Shown here: one piece after another, positions 8,649 through 16,755 of the stretch
Numbering within the stretch: the stretch's first letter is position 1
How the letters are laid out: each line of letters begins with the position of its first letter
NCBI GenBank assembly: GCA_964400735.1
Contig: CAYNVQ010000006.1
Location: 1 to 64,000, forward strand
Length of the DNA stretch: 64,000 bases
Origin: CAYNVQ01 sp964400735
GTDB taxonomy: Bacteria; Acidobacteriota; Aminicenantia; Aminicenantales; Aminicenantaceae
Direction: 5' to 3'
The notes under the pieces: model-generated
Told to the model about the DNA's origin: nothing
The model's database searches: none
The model's input: the letters and a program-made list of their open reading frames with translations, nothing else
Program-made: the position numbers and the translations under genes

Positions 8649-8742
8649 ATAGGGACGTCCCATTCAGGGACATTTTCTATTCCAATATTTGCTTTTTATC
8701 AATGATAAATAATAGAGTATCCCTGAAAGGAACGTCCTCTAT
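8649..8742. repeat. Dispersed palindromic repeat, GGGACGTCC family (copy 1)
   Basis: The left arm ATAGGGACGTCCCATTCAGG and the right arm (reverse complement ATAGAGGACGTTCCTTTCAG) form a long imperfect hairpin around an A/T-rich centre containing TTTTTATCAATGATAAATAA. The arm core and the centre match the element at 39117-39207, and the arms also match the ends of 18540-18789. This resembles REP-type elements that are moved by a RAYT transposase encoded elsewhere. Confidence 0.75.
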
Positions 8743-8835
8743 TTTGCCTTCGAAGAACGATTCCGGAAGGCTAGATTAGGCTGGGTCGGAGACTCCAATG
8801 CCGTACTAACACTTCCCCGCCCCTAGATTTGCCTT

Positions 8836-9465
8836 TTATTCTCCCTCACTTTGGGATAAAACCTGTTCTATGAACTTGATAAATTGACTGCAGCTCAGGA
8901 GTGTGGCGAATCCGTAGCCTAAGTTTTTGAGGGTGGCCAGCTGGAGGTCGTGGCCGATCGTGGATGTGCCGTCGGCGAGGAAAAACACCCGGAAATTCCG
9001 AACAAAGGCATCCCTGGCCGTGGTCTCGCAGCAGAGGTTGGTCATCACTCCGCCTATGACCAAATCTGTGATGTCCATGGTTCTCAATTTCTCCTCGAGG
9101 CCTGTCTGATGGAAGGCGCTGTAGGTTTTTTTGGGGATGTGGAGGTCGTCGGGATTCAGGTCGAGCTCTGGAAGGAGAACGGCTTCCTTGCTGCCTTCGA
9201 TGATCAGGTCGGTCCACCATCGGCCGAGTATACCGTGATCTTTGCCGGGAGTGTGACCGTGTTGGGTGAAAAACAGGGGAATATTCGATTCTCTTGCAGC
9301 CTCAATGATGCTTCTGACATTTTCCAGGATGGGAGCGATGATCTCCCGGAAATACTCCTGAAGATCGATCAAAAGGACGGCGGTCCGGCCTTTCTCTGGT
9401 GTCCAATCATGGGTGTTATATTTTTGGATGATCTCATCCAGGGGCTTTTTTTCATCGATATTCAT
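8836..9465 (-). CDS. Isochorismatase-family cysteine hydrolase
   Basis: A 209-residue soluble enzyme of the isochorismatase-like superfamily. The catalytic triad is visible: Asp34 (LLIDLQEYF), Lys113 (PKKTYSAF) and Cys145 (GVMTNLCCETTARDAF). Members hydrolyse isochorismate, nicotinamide or N-carbamoyl compounds such as carbamoylsarcosine; sequence alone does not fix the substrate. It is the second gene of an operon, overlapping the stop of the penicillin-acylase-family gene as ATGA and preceded by GAGGAGAAAAAG. The pairing with a secreted amide hydrolase suggests that the two act in sequence on an amide compound, which is inference. It lacks a signal peptide and should be cytoplasmic. Confidence 0.88.
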   Translation of the reverse strand: MNIDEKKPLDEIIQKYNTHDWTPEKGRTAVLLIDLQEYFREIIAPILENVRSIIEAARESNIPLFFTQHGHTPGKDHGILGRWWTDLIIEGSKEAVLLPELDLNPDDLHIPKKTYSAFHQTGLEEKLRTMDITDLVIGGVMTNLCCETTARDAFVRNFRVFFLADGTSTIGHDLQLATLKNLGYGFATLLSCSQFIKFIEQVLSQSEGE

Positions 9466-11933
9466 TCTTTTTCTCCTCTATCCTGGTTTTTTAAAGGCTT
9501 CAGGAAGAGAATGCTCTCTGCGGCCGATTCGATTTTTCCCCTCGAGAAATAGATGGGAAAATACTGACCCTTTGCCCAGGGCTCGAAAAGGTCTTTGTAG
9601 TGGGGATTTTCCGGGTCTCCGGACTGACCCGGGCAGTTGGTCCCTAGTGAGTTGTCCCAGTCGCTGCAGTCGGCGATAATCCGGAAGGAGGCTCCCGAGC
9701 GCTGGTTGTATCCGCTTCCTGTCATGTTGACCGTATAGCCGCTTCCTCCCCCTGGATGGGGGCCGACATCGATGGCGGAGCGGATTTCATCGTTGACAGC
9801 CTCGCTCAACGCATGTTGGATGAGGACGTGGTGAAATTTTTCCTGGCCGTACTGCCAGTGATTCAAGTCCTTCCCTAGACGTTCTTGAAGGTCCTTGATC
9901 CCCTGCTCCAGGCTTCGGATCAACAGATCGTTCCTGCCCGCTTCTGGATCAGAACCGAGTCTTTCATCCGGACGAGCCAGGGCATCCGTTAACGCTTTAA
10001 TGGAGGGTCTCGGGAGAATCGATCGACCGCTCTCCGGAACCATGAGATTCCAAATATTGTCCCTCAGCCGTCTGAACCAGGCTGTGTAGATGGCAGCTTC
10101 CACCGAATCCTCATCCAGAATGTAATCCCAGGAGAGAAGCATCTCGATAGCTCTTTGGACTATCTGGTCATCTGAGCGGAGGCCCGAGAGGTAGGGGATG
10201 ATTGTTCTGGCAGGGATGGAGAGGGTGTCCTGCTGGAGTCTGGCCATATCCTCAAGGGTAAATGATTTTCCCGCTTTCAGGACCTCATCGATCCGCTCGA
10301 ACCGGTAGGGCTCGCTCCACAGAAATCCCAGGGAGTGGGGATATCCAGGAGGAATATTGTTTTGGTTGGCCGTGGCGAAAAAACCTTCCTCTGGGTTCAG
10401 GATATGGGGAAGTGCTGGAATAGGAAGAAATCCCTCCCACTCGAAACGTCCGTCTCCCGGAACAGGAAGGAGCCCGTGCCAGCTTTTGCGGATAGGCGTG
10501 ATTCCTACCGCCTGCCAGCCGATGTTGTTTTCTCTGTCCGCCCACACCATATTCTCGGAAGGGGTGTGGGAGAAACGGCAGGCCTCGCGGAATTCCTTCC
10601 AGTTCCGGCTTTGGTCCATGCGGAGGCTAGCCAGATAGGGAGCGCCTCCGACCTCGAGCCAGGCTGCCCTCAGGGCATAGGCTTTATTATGTTCCTTGTC
10701 TTCATAGAGGACAGGGCCATGGCGGGTGTATTTCAGGTCCAACGTCACCGGCTCCCCTCCCTTCACAGCTATGGTTTCGCGAAAGACCTTCATCTTCTCC
10801 CATGTCTCCATGTACCTGTAATGGTTGGGCCTGTCAGGATGGATATCGTAGACATAGAGATCTTCCTGGTCTATGGCGAAGATGGTCAGTCCCCAGGCCC
10901 CATGATCGTTGTGGCCGATGGACACTCCTGGAAGGGCCGGTTCGCCGCCTCCGATCACATTCCATCCTGGAGCATTCAAGTGAACCCAGTAGCGGAGAGA
11001 GGGGACCTGCAGGCTGCGGTGGGGATCATTGGCCATGAAAGGGAATCCGGAGACGGTCAGAGTGCCCCTCACCACCCAGTTGTTGCTGCCCGGGCTTAGG
11101 GAAGGACTCAGTTCATAGGGAAAGATCGAATATTGAGCCAGGGGGAATTGGGGATTCAGGGCCCGAAGATTGGGAGCGACGATGTCTTCCGGCTCGAACT
11201 GGACGGATGACCGGGATGAGGCATAAAGTTCCATGATTTCTGTGGAAAGGAGGGATAGGTCAAGACCTTGCTTCACCCTCAACTCTGGATTCCCCGCCTC
11301 GAGGCGGAGAAGGGGCTGGACGTTCTTTTCGCCAAAGAGATGAACGGCCTGCCCGGTCGTCACTTCGGAGCTGGCGTTGCGGAAAAGGCCGTTGTGACGT
11401 GAAATGACGATTTCGGGTGCCCAATACTGGGGCCGGATAGAGAGAAGTTCGAACTCGAGAGGCAAAAGGTCCGGCTTATCCCTGGTGAGATCGATGTAGG
11501 CGTTTATGCCCCGGACAAAAGAGTCGATTATTTCTTTTCCCTGAGGATGATAATGGTTAAGCTCCTCGTCGAGGTCGACCCGGGCTCGGAGCAGTCGGGA
11601 GCCGATATCTTTTTTGAGCGCCTTGGGGCCCAGGAGCTCGGCCAGGGTTCCCGACGCCTGGCGCCGCCATATTTCGAGCTGGAACAGCCTGTCGCGGGCC
11701 ACATTGAATCCCTGGGCAAAAAAGAGATCATTTTGGTTCTGTGCGTAGATGTGGGAGATACCCCAGCGGTCCTTGATAATCTTGACGGGTTGTGAAATTC
11801 CTCGAAGGCGAAGGATTTCTTCGGTAACAGAGGGCTTTGAGCGGCAGGTAGCAGACAACAACGACAGGAGGATGAAGGAAAAAAAGAAAAAAATGGACGC
11901 AGCCCGATTGGATATCATCTGATTTTTTTTCAT
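9462..11933 (-). CDS. Penicillin-acylase-family (Ntn) amidase, exported
   Basis: An 823-residue precursor of the penicillin G acylase/AHL acylase family. These periplasmic Ntn hydrolases cleave themselves into alpha and beta chains. The N-terminal hydrophobic stretch (about 14-27) ends in SATC, a poor lipobox, so it may be a lipoprotein or a cleaved signal. The alpha part begins with VKIIKDRWGISHIYAQN. The beta chain should start at Ser283 (PGSNNWVV), which is the nucleophile. The C-terminus shows the usual GYNQRSGASFR and GQSGDPENPHYKDL segments. Known substrates are beta-lactams, acyl-homoserine lactones and N-acyl amino acids; the one here is unknown. The start is ATG 11933 after GGAGAGGGAG. 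The reading frame continues 23 codons upstream, but those residues precede the signal and I exclude them. Confidence 0.88.
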   Translation of the reverse strand: MKKNQMISNRAASIFFFFSFILLSLLSATCRSKPSVTEEILRLRGISQPVKIIKDRWGISHIYAQNQNDLFFAQGFNVARDRLFQLEIWRRQASGTLAELLGPKALKKDIGSRLLRARVDLDEELNHYHPQGKEIIDSFVRGINAYIDLTRDKPDLLPLEFELLSIRPQYWAPEIVISRHNGLFRNASSEVTTGQAVHLFGEKNVQPLLRLEAGNPELRVKQGLDLSLLSTEIMELYASSRSSVQFEPEDIVAPNLRALNPQFPLAQYSIFPYELSPSLSPGSNNWVVRGTLTVSGFPFMANDPHRSLQVPSLRYWVHLNAPGWNVIGGGEPALPGVSIGHNDHGAWGLTIFAIDQEDLYVYDIHPDRPNHYRYMETWEKMKVFRETIAVKGGEPVTLDLKYTRHGPVLYEDKEHNKAYALRAAWLEVGGAPYLASLRMDQSRNWKEFREACRFSHTPSENMVWADRENNIGWQAVGITPIRKSWHGLLPVPGDGRFEWEGFLPIPALPHILNPEEGFFATANQNNIPPGYPHSLGFLWSEPYRFERIDEVLKAGKSFTLEDMARLQQDTLSIPARTIIPYLSGLRSDDQIVQRAIEMLLSWDYILDEDSVEAAIYTAWFRRLRDNIWNLMVPESGRSILPRPSIKALTDALARPDERLGSDPEAGRNDLLIRSLEQGIKDLQERLGKDLNHWQYGQEKFHHVLIQHALSEAVNDEIRSAIDVGPHPGGGSGYTVNMTGSGYNQRSGASFRIIADCSDWDNSLGTNCPGQSGDPENPHYKDLFEPWAKGQYFPIYFSRGKIESAAESILFLKPLKNQDRGEKE

Positions 11934-12043
11934 GGATAACTCCCTCTCCGATTCATGATGCCCTGTCCTTCGAAAGATGTATATCATTTTTTCGGCCAAC
12001 AAAAAAGCCTCTTGACCATCCTTATGACTATTTTTGGTGACTA

Positions 12044-12109
12044 TTTTGGTGACAGGTTACTTAATTAGTAAACTTATCAGAATTCTAATTTAGTTTCCTG
12101 TCACCAAAA
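12044..12109. repeat. Dispersed hairpin repeat, TGGTGACAGGTTACT family (copy 1)
   Basis: TTTTGGTGACAGGTTACT and AATTTAGTTTCCTGTCACCA are near-perfect inverted arms of a 66-base hairpin. Just upstream (12033-12043) is a single extra TTTTGGTGACTA unit. The copy at 14646-14704 has the same layout on the opposite strand, so the pair brackets the DUF5916 gene. Confidence 0.85.
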
Positions 12110-12166
12110 AAAGACACTTAAAAAAAGAGAACCAGAGGGGGATGTTTTCCGTATTTATAAATGATG

Positions 12167-12195
12167 TTGATTTTTTCGCTCAAACGGTCAATAAT
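12167..12195 (+). promoter_or_regulatory. Candidate promoter of the first DUF5916 gene
   Basis: TTGATT (12167-12172), a 17-base spacer and AATAAT (12190-12195) fit a weak sigma-70 promoter about 100 bases upstream of the start codon. Confidence 0.4.
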
Positions 12196-12295
12196 TTTCG
12201 GTTTTCATTCTCCCTGAGTCAATTAGATCGATTATTTTATGTTAAGCATCTTTTATTGTAAGAAAAACGTCCTAAACTTGAATGGAGGAAGCCCG

Positions 12296-14584
12296 TTGAA
12301 GAAAAAAATGTCATTTTGGATTGGATTAATCATTGTCTTTTTGGCAAGCACTGCTTTTGGAAGTATAAAGAATTCTGTCGATCTTTATTCGGATAAAGAG
12401 CAGCAGGAGCGGCCGAAAGCTCAGAATTACATGGTTACTCAAGCCACGTCTGAAATCAAAGTCGATGGTGTTTTGGATGAAAAGGCCTGGGAAGATGCTG
12501 TCGTGATCAAGCTCCCCTTCGAGTGGCTGCCTGGTGACAATATTCCGGCCCTGGTGGATACCGATTGTCTGGTGACATTCGATAGGGATAACTTTTATAT
12601 CGCTCTCAGGTGTTATGACCCGGAACCCTCCAAAATACGCGCCCATCTGATGGACCGGGATGCCATCGACACCTTTATACAAGATGATCATATAAGCTTC
12701 ATGATCGACACTTTCAATGACGAGAGAAGGGGATTTCAATTCCGCGCGAATCCCTTGGGTGTTCAGGCGGATGCCAATTTCAGCGAATCCGAGGGGTACG
12801 AGGATTTTTCGTGGGATGCCATCTGGGGTTCTAAAGGAAAAATCACGGAGTGGGGATGGGCCCTTGAAATCGCCATCCCGTTCAACCAGTTGCGCTTCCC
12901 CCGGACCTCGGAAGTGCAAACATGGGGATTCAGCATAGAGCGGTCCTACCCGCGATCGGTACGCCACCGCATGACCTCCCACCGAAGAGACCGGGATGTG
13001 ACCTGCATTATGTGCCAGTTCAACAAGATCACAGGAATTCAGGGTATCTCTCCGGGGTTGAATGTCGAACTCGATCCGACCTTGACAGCCATCCGGACCG
13101 ACACTCGGGAAGATTTTCCGGTGAATCCCGATGCGCCCTTGGAAAACGGCAAGATCGATCCCGATCCCGGGATTACTGCCAGGTGGGGGATCACTCCCAA
13201 TCTGGTCATGAATGCCACGGTCAATCCCGATTTTTCTCAAGTGGAGGCGGATGTGCGGGAGCTGGAGGTCAACACCCGTTTTGCCATCCGCTATCCCGAA
13301 AAGCGGCCTTTTTTTCTGGAAGGGGCCGATTTTTTTCTCACTCCCATGGAGGCCGTATTCACGAGAACGGTTGCCGATCCGGACGGGGGATTGAAATTCA
13401 CAGGGAAGATCGGGAAAAATGCCTTCGGGATATTCGGGGCCTACGACCGGGTCAACAACCTGCTTTTTCCCTCCAATCAGGGATCGAACTCGACATCGGT
13501 GGATCAGGGGGTGGGAAGCGGAGTTTTCCGCTATCGCCGGGACATCGGGCGCACGTCAAATGTCGGGGTACTGTACACAGGCCGGGTGTCCGACGATTAT
13601 TACAATCATGTAGCCGGAGTCGACGGCTTTTTCCAGATCAGCCGGACCAAACAATTCCGCATCCAGTATCTCCATTCCGAAACCAGTTATTCGGATAAAA
13701 TCGCGGCTGATTTTGGGCAAGAAACAGGAGGGATCGGGGGAGATGCCCTGTATGCAGAGTTCTTGCATTTTGGAAGAAATTGGCTTTACCAATTTCAATA
13801 TGAGGACTTGAATCCCGGCTTTCGGGCCGATTACGGGTATATTCCCCGGGTGGATATACGGAGAGGCAGCGGAGGAGTAGGATACACCTTCTGGGGAGAG
13901 CGGGATGACTGGTTCGACTCGCTCAGGTTCACGATAAGAGGAACCTGGGTTTACGACCATGATGGCGATCTCACCGACCGGAGTTTTAACCTGCAGGCTA
14001 TGTATATAGGCCCCTTGCAGTCGACTGTGATTACACAGTATCAGAGATCCCGGGAATTTTATTTTGCAAAATACTATGACCTTGATCAGGTCATGTTGTA
14101 CGCAGAGATGAAGCCCATAGGAGGGCTCCGGTTCAATGCTGTCGTTCAGTATGGAGACGCCATCGATTACACCAATGCCCGTCAGGCGGTCGGTCTGAAC
14201 CTCCTCCCGTTTATCGAATTTGGCCTGGGCCGCCACATCAACGTCAACCTTCAGCATGCCTATCAGCGTCTCAGCCGGGAAGAAGGCGAAATTTTCACGG
14301 CCAATCTGTCCCAGGTAAAGCTCGTCTACAATTTCAATGTCCGGATGTTCGTCCGGGCCATCATCCAGTATCTGGATGTGGAGCGAAATCCCGCTCTTTT
14401 CATTTTCCCGGTTCCTGATAAGACCCAAACGGTGTTCACCCAGTTCCTATTCTCCTATAAGCTCAATCCCCAGACCGTGATTTTCATCGGCTATTCGGAC
14501 AACTACCTGGGTATGACGAACATCGATGTCACCCAGACCAACCGGACCTTTTTCCTGAAACTCGGTTACGCCTGGACCCGTTAG
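12296..14584 (+). CDS. CBM9-like/DUF5916 outer-membrane protein (paralogue 1)
   Basis: A 762-residue exported protein. A signal peptide (SFWIGLIIVFLASTAFGS) is followed by a CBM9-like beta-sandwich (about 45-215, beginning IKVDGVLDEKAWEDAV) and a DUF5916 region rich in aromatic residues that is probably an outer-membrane barrel. Family hallmarks include NPLGVQADANFSE, NPDFSQVEAD and RYPEKRPFFLEGADFF. CBM9-like domains bind sugars, so a role in carbohydrate capture or signalling at the outer membrane is possible, but the family has no proven function. Similar genes at 20310-22526 and 39352-41652 make three copies in the window. The start is TTG 12296, five bases after GGAGGAA; the longer start at 12239 would place 19 residues ahead of the signal. 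Confidence 0.85.
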   Translation: MKKKMSFWIGLIIVFLASTAFGSIKNSVDLYSDKEQQERPKAQNYMVTQATSEIKVDGVLDEKAWEDAVVIKLPFEWLPGDNIPALVDTDCLVTFDRDNFYIALRCYDPEPSKIRAHLMDRDAIDTFIQDDHISFMIDTFNDERRGFQFRANPLGVQADANFSESEGYEDFSWDAIWGSKGKITEWGWALEIAIPFNQLRFPRTSEVQTWGFSIERSYPRSVRHRMTSHRRDRDVTCIMCQFNKITGIQGISPGLNVELDPTLTAIRTDTREDFPVNPDAPLENGKIDPDPGITARWGITPNLVMNATVNPDFSQVEADVRELEVNTRFAIRYPEKRPFFLEGADFFLTPMEAVFTRTVADPDGGLKFTGKIGKNAFGIFGAYDRVNNLLFPSNQGSNSTSVDQGVGSGVFRYRRDIGRTSNVGVLYTGRVSDDYYNHVAGVDGFFQISRTKQFRIQYLHSETSYSDKIAADFGQETGGIGGDALYAEFLHFGRNWLYQFQYEDLNPGFRADYGYIPRVDIRRGSGGVGYTFWGERDDWFDSLRFTIRGTWVYDHDGDLTDRSFNLQAMYIGPLQSTVITQYQRSREFYFAKYYDLDQVMLYAEMKPIGGLRFNAVVQYGDAIDYTNARQAVGLNLLPFIEFGLGRHINVNLQHAYQRLSREEGEIFTANLSQVKLVYNFNVRMFVRAIIQYLDVERNPALFIFPVPDKTQTVFTQFLFSYKLNPQTVIFIGYSDNYLGMTNIDVTQTNRTFFLKLGYAWTR

Positions 14585-14645
14585 GCGATATTCCTTCAGT
14601 AGTTCCCCCCTATACGCTATTTGCGCTATTTTGTGATACGCTATT

Positions 14646-14704
14646 TGGTGACAGGTTACTAAATTAGAGTTCCGATATGTTTTATAATTTAGTAACCTGT
14701 CACC
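14646..14704. repeat. Dispersed hairpin repeat, TGGTGACAGGTTACT family (copy 2)
   Basis: TGGTGACAGGTTACTAAATT (from 14646) and its exact complement ending at 14704 form a perfect arm pair around a short loop. It is followed by two further TAGTCACCAAA units (14708-14732). Read on the minus strand, this reproduces the order seen at 12033-12109. Confidence 0.87.
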
Positions 14705-14772
14705 AGATAGTCACCAAAGATAGTCACCAAAAATATGATAGGGGGGTTCTCGGAGGAAGGTTCCCCTGTTGA

Positions 14773-15192
14773 TTATTCGCAGAAGACGCGGACCCGATCC
14801 TTGCCTTCCACGTCCACTGTCAGTTCCCGCAGGCTTTCGACGATGTCTTCCAGGTTTTCCTCGCTGATCTGGGAAAAATCCAAACTGACGCCAGACTCTT
14901 TCAGGGCGTTGTCCACTTTACCCTGCACATCCTTGGGAAGCAGGGAGGCTAATTTCATCCCTGCCCGGATGAGCTTTATCGGAACCCTCACGTTTACCCT
15001 GTCTTTTGTTTCGCTTCCCGGCCCTGGTTCTACCACGACCCTCAAATACTTGATCTTGGGCTTATCGGCCTTTTCTCTTGAGCCCGGCTCGCCTGGCGCT
15101 TCAGAAAGGGCGGAAAGCAGCCGCTCCGCCTCTTCTACATTGATCTTTCCTTGAGCAAGCATTTCCAGAATTTTTTTTCTTTCTTCATTCAT
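14773..15192 (-). CDS. SHOCT-like/YvlB-N domain protein
   Basis: A 139-residue soluble protein. The first 28 residues (ERKKILEMLAQGKINVEEAE) form the short helical SHOCT-like motif found at the N-terminus of YvlB/LiaX-type proteins. The rest (about 50-139) is a mixed region ending VDVEGKDRVRVFCE that I do not recognise. In Firmicutes, relatives take part in sensing envelope stress and antimicrobial peptides. Here the gene is third in an operon with a DUF2089 regulator and a small membrane protein, 12 bases after the latter and preceded by AAAGGAGG. The DUF4097 protein that is often fused to this motif is encoded separately, in the divergent sigma-factor operon. Confidence 0.68.
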   Translation of the reverse strand: MNEERKKILEMLAQGKINVEEAERLLSALSEAPGEPGSREKADKPKIKYLRVVVEPGPGSETKDRVNVRVPIKLIRAGMKLASLLPKDVQGKVDNALKESGVSLDFSQISEENLEDIVESLRELTVDVEGKDRVRVFCE

Positions 15193-15204
15193 AATTTTCC
15201 TCCT

Positions 15205-15480
15205 TTATTTCATCCAAATGAGCGTCTTGTTTTCGTCACCTTCGACCTGGACGTGCAGGTCGGAGAGGGCACACAAAACAGCAAACAAAGCTGGCCCTAA
15301 ACCTAAAATCGTTCTTCCATAACCCGAAGGCCATAATACAAGGGCCGCTAGAAGCACAAAGGGAGTCAAGAGAATCACTATCGGAAGAAGCAGAATCCAG
15401 ACCAGAAAAAGAGGAAGGATCAGCCCTACTTTTTTCTTGTTTCCTTCAACGATATGGAGGCGCATAAGTAATGGAATCAA
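15205..15480 (-). CDS. Small two-helix membrane protein in the DUF2089 operon
   Basis: A 91-residue protein with two hydrophobic segments (about 19-50 and 56-73) and a short acidic tail (VQVEGDENKTLIWMK). It overlaps the DUF2089 gene as ATGA, which fixes its start at 15480 and implies translational coupling. No catalytic motif is visible. The tail LHVQVEGDENKTLIWM resembles the DxEG(D)NKT-like ends of small proteins in similar stress operons, but I cannot name a family. A role as membrane partner of the SHOCT-like protein is inference from position. Confidence 0.65.
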   Translation of the reverse strand: MIPLLMRLHIVEGNKKKVGLILPLFLVWILLLPIVILLTPFVLLAALVLWPSGYGRTILGLGPALFAVLCALSDLHVQVEGDENKTLIWMK

Positions 15481-15845
15481 CTTTCCCCCTTCAGCTTCTC
15501 AACCGCTTCCTCGACCGATAATTCCCCCCGGTCCAGTTCCTCAAGAATTTCAAATCTCGAGGCGGGAGGATTGATTTCTACGAACTCCAGCATCCGGGAG
15601 ATGCGGTTCAGGCGGTTTTTGACCGTCGGATAGCTGACACCGAAGAGCCCCTCCATATCCTTGATAGAACCATGGCTCCGGATAAAGGCCGTGACAAACA
15701 CCTGGTCTTCCATGGTCAAACGGGCCAGGGGAGGAAGCTCGAAACTTCCTTCCAGTGCCAGATCGTCATCCTTTAGCCTCACCCTTTCGATAAAAAGGGG
15801 AGCTCCTCGGGTGATTTTTGTCAATTCCTGCCAGTCTTTGCTCAT
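15477..15845 (-). CDS. DUF2089-family putative transcriptional regulator
   Basis: A 122-residue protein. The central part has the DUF2089 helix-turn-helix region: LTMEDQVFVTAFIRSHGSIK then GLFGVSYPTVKNRLNRI (about 43-88). The C-terminus (ILEELDRGELSVEEAVEKL) repeats the SHOCT-like motif of the third gene in the operon. The usual N-terminal zinc ribbon of longer DUF2089 proteins is absent. It is probably a DNA-binding regulator of its own operon and perhaps of the divergent sigma operon. It has GAGGT upstream of the ATG and a strong promoter at 15876-15904. Confidence 0.78.
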   Translation of the reverse strand: MSKDWQELTKITRGAPLFIERVRLKDDDLALEGSFELPPLARLTMEDQVFVTAFIRSHGSIKDMEGLFGVSYPTVKNRLNRISRMLEFVEINPPASRFEILEELDRGELSVEEAVEKLKGES

Positions 15846-15875
15846 TTTTTTACCTCGAATTGAATTTCCTTATAT

Positions 15876-15904
15876 AATATAGGGGAAAAAATTAATAATG
15901 TCAA
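15876..15904 (-). promoter_or_regulatory. Strong sigma-70 promoter of the DUF2089 operon
   Basis: On the minus strand, TTGACA (15904-15899), an exact 17-base spacer and TATATT (15881-15876) lie about 30 bases before the start codon. The 15846-16070 stretch between the divergent operons is very A/T-rich, with several ATTAAT/ATTAATA repeats upstream of the -35 box that could be regulator sites. Confidence 0.75.
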
Positions 15905-16114
15905 GTCATAAATAAAAAAAATTAATATTTAAGACATAAAATATCAATAATATTAATAATAATTTCTCAATCGCAGTCTTTTTTCTGTTCTTGTAAAGAG
16001 CGAAATCAGAGGCAACCTTTTGCCACCTTGATTCATCATTTAAAGTGATGGATAGAAAAGAGGCACTCGGATGGAATGTGTAGCGATAACTCTTAATCGA
16101 AACTTCCCCCTTAT

Positions 16115-16153
16115 ATCTGGCAGTTGTGATAAAATTGGTTTAAACTGTCAGAT
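16115..16153 (+). promoter_or_regulatory. Inverted repeat abutting the sigma-factor start codon
   Basis: ATCTGGCAGTT (16115-16125) pairs with AACTGTCAGAT (16143-16153) over 11 positions with one G-U, around a 17-base loop. It ends one base before ATG 16155. It could be an mRNA hairpin limiting translation or a DNA operator. Confidence 0.5.
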
Positions 16154-16154
16154 C

Positions 16155-16742
16155 ATGGATAGAGAAGAAAAAAGCCGGAGCTGGGGGAGGGATCTGTCCG
16201 ATGAGGAACTCAGCAAGTTAGTCAGTCTTTGCCGTGAAGGAGATAAGCAGGCCATGGCCACGCTTTATGAGCACTTCAAGACTCCCCTTTTCGGCCTGAC
16301 CTTCCGGTATACTTATAATTTTGCGGCTGCCGAGGATTTGATCCAGGATATCTTCATCAAGGTCTTCACCAATCTCCATATGCTGGACGAAGACCGGGCT
16401 TTTGTCGGCTGGCTTTACCGCATTTCCGTCAATACTTGCCTCAGTTATTTGCGCAGTCATAAAAAATGGCTTCAAAAGACAATCTCCTTAGAGGAAGTCC
16501 ATCACTATCTATCCGATGCATCGGCCGAAGATGCCGATGAAGTGACGAATAGACCCCTGGAAGAAGCGATCAAGAACCTCCCTCCCAGGCTCAAGAGCGT
16601 TTTTTTGCTCCATGATGTACAGGGTTTCAAACATCAGGAAATCGCGAATATACTGGGCTGTTCTGTGGGGACCTCCAAATCCCAACTCTTTAAAGCGAGA
16701 ATGAAGATAAGAAAACACCTCGAGAAGAAACGGTGGGTATGA
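16155..16742 (+). CDS. ECF-type RNA polymerase sigma factor
   Basis: A 195-residue sigma factor of the ECF group. Region 2 is near the N-terminus (LVSLCREGDKQAMATLYEHF, then YNFAAAEDLIQDIFIKVF). Region 4 is C-terminal (LPPRLKSVFLLHDVQGFKHQ, then EIANILGCSVGTSKSQLFKA). The gene is followed 13 bases later by an HC2-type anti-sigma factor, the usual pairing. It and the DUF4097 gene that follows probably form one envelope-stress unit. ATG 16155 gives the normal family N-terminus but has no Shine-Dalgarno sequence and sits beside an inverted repeat. The alternative ATG 16071, after AAAGAGG, would add 28 residues with no family counterpart. Confidence 0.85.
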   Translation: MDREEKSRSWGRDLSDEELSKLVSLCREGDKQAMATLYEHFKTPLFGLTFRYTYNFAAAEDLIQDIFIKVFTNLHMLDEDRAFVGWLYRISVNTCLSYLRSHKKWLQKTISLEEVHHYLSDASAEDADEVTNRPLEEAIKNLPPRLKSVFLLHDVQGFKHQEIANILGCSVGTSKSQLFKARMKIRKHLEKKRWV

Positions 16743-16755
16743 AGGGAGAAGGAAG

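Noticed and set aside
12326..13240. Long minus-strand frames opposite the first DUF5916 gene
   Set aside because: They are antisense shadows of a well-supported gene and show no protein family features.
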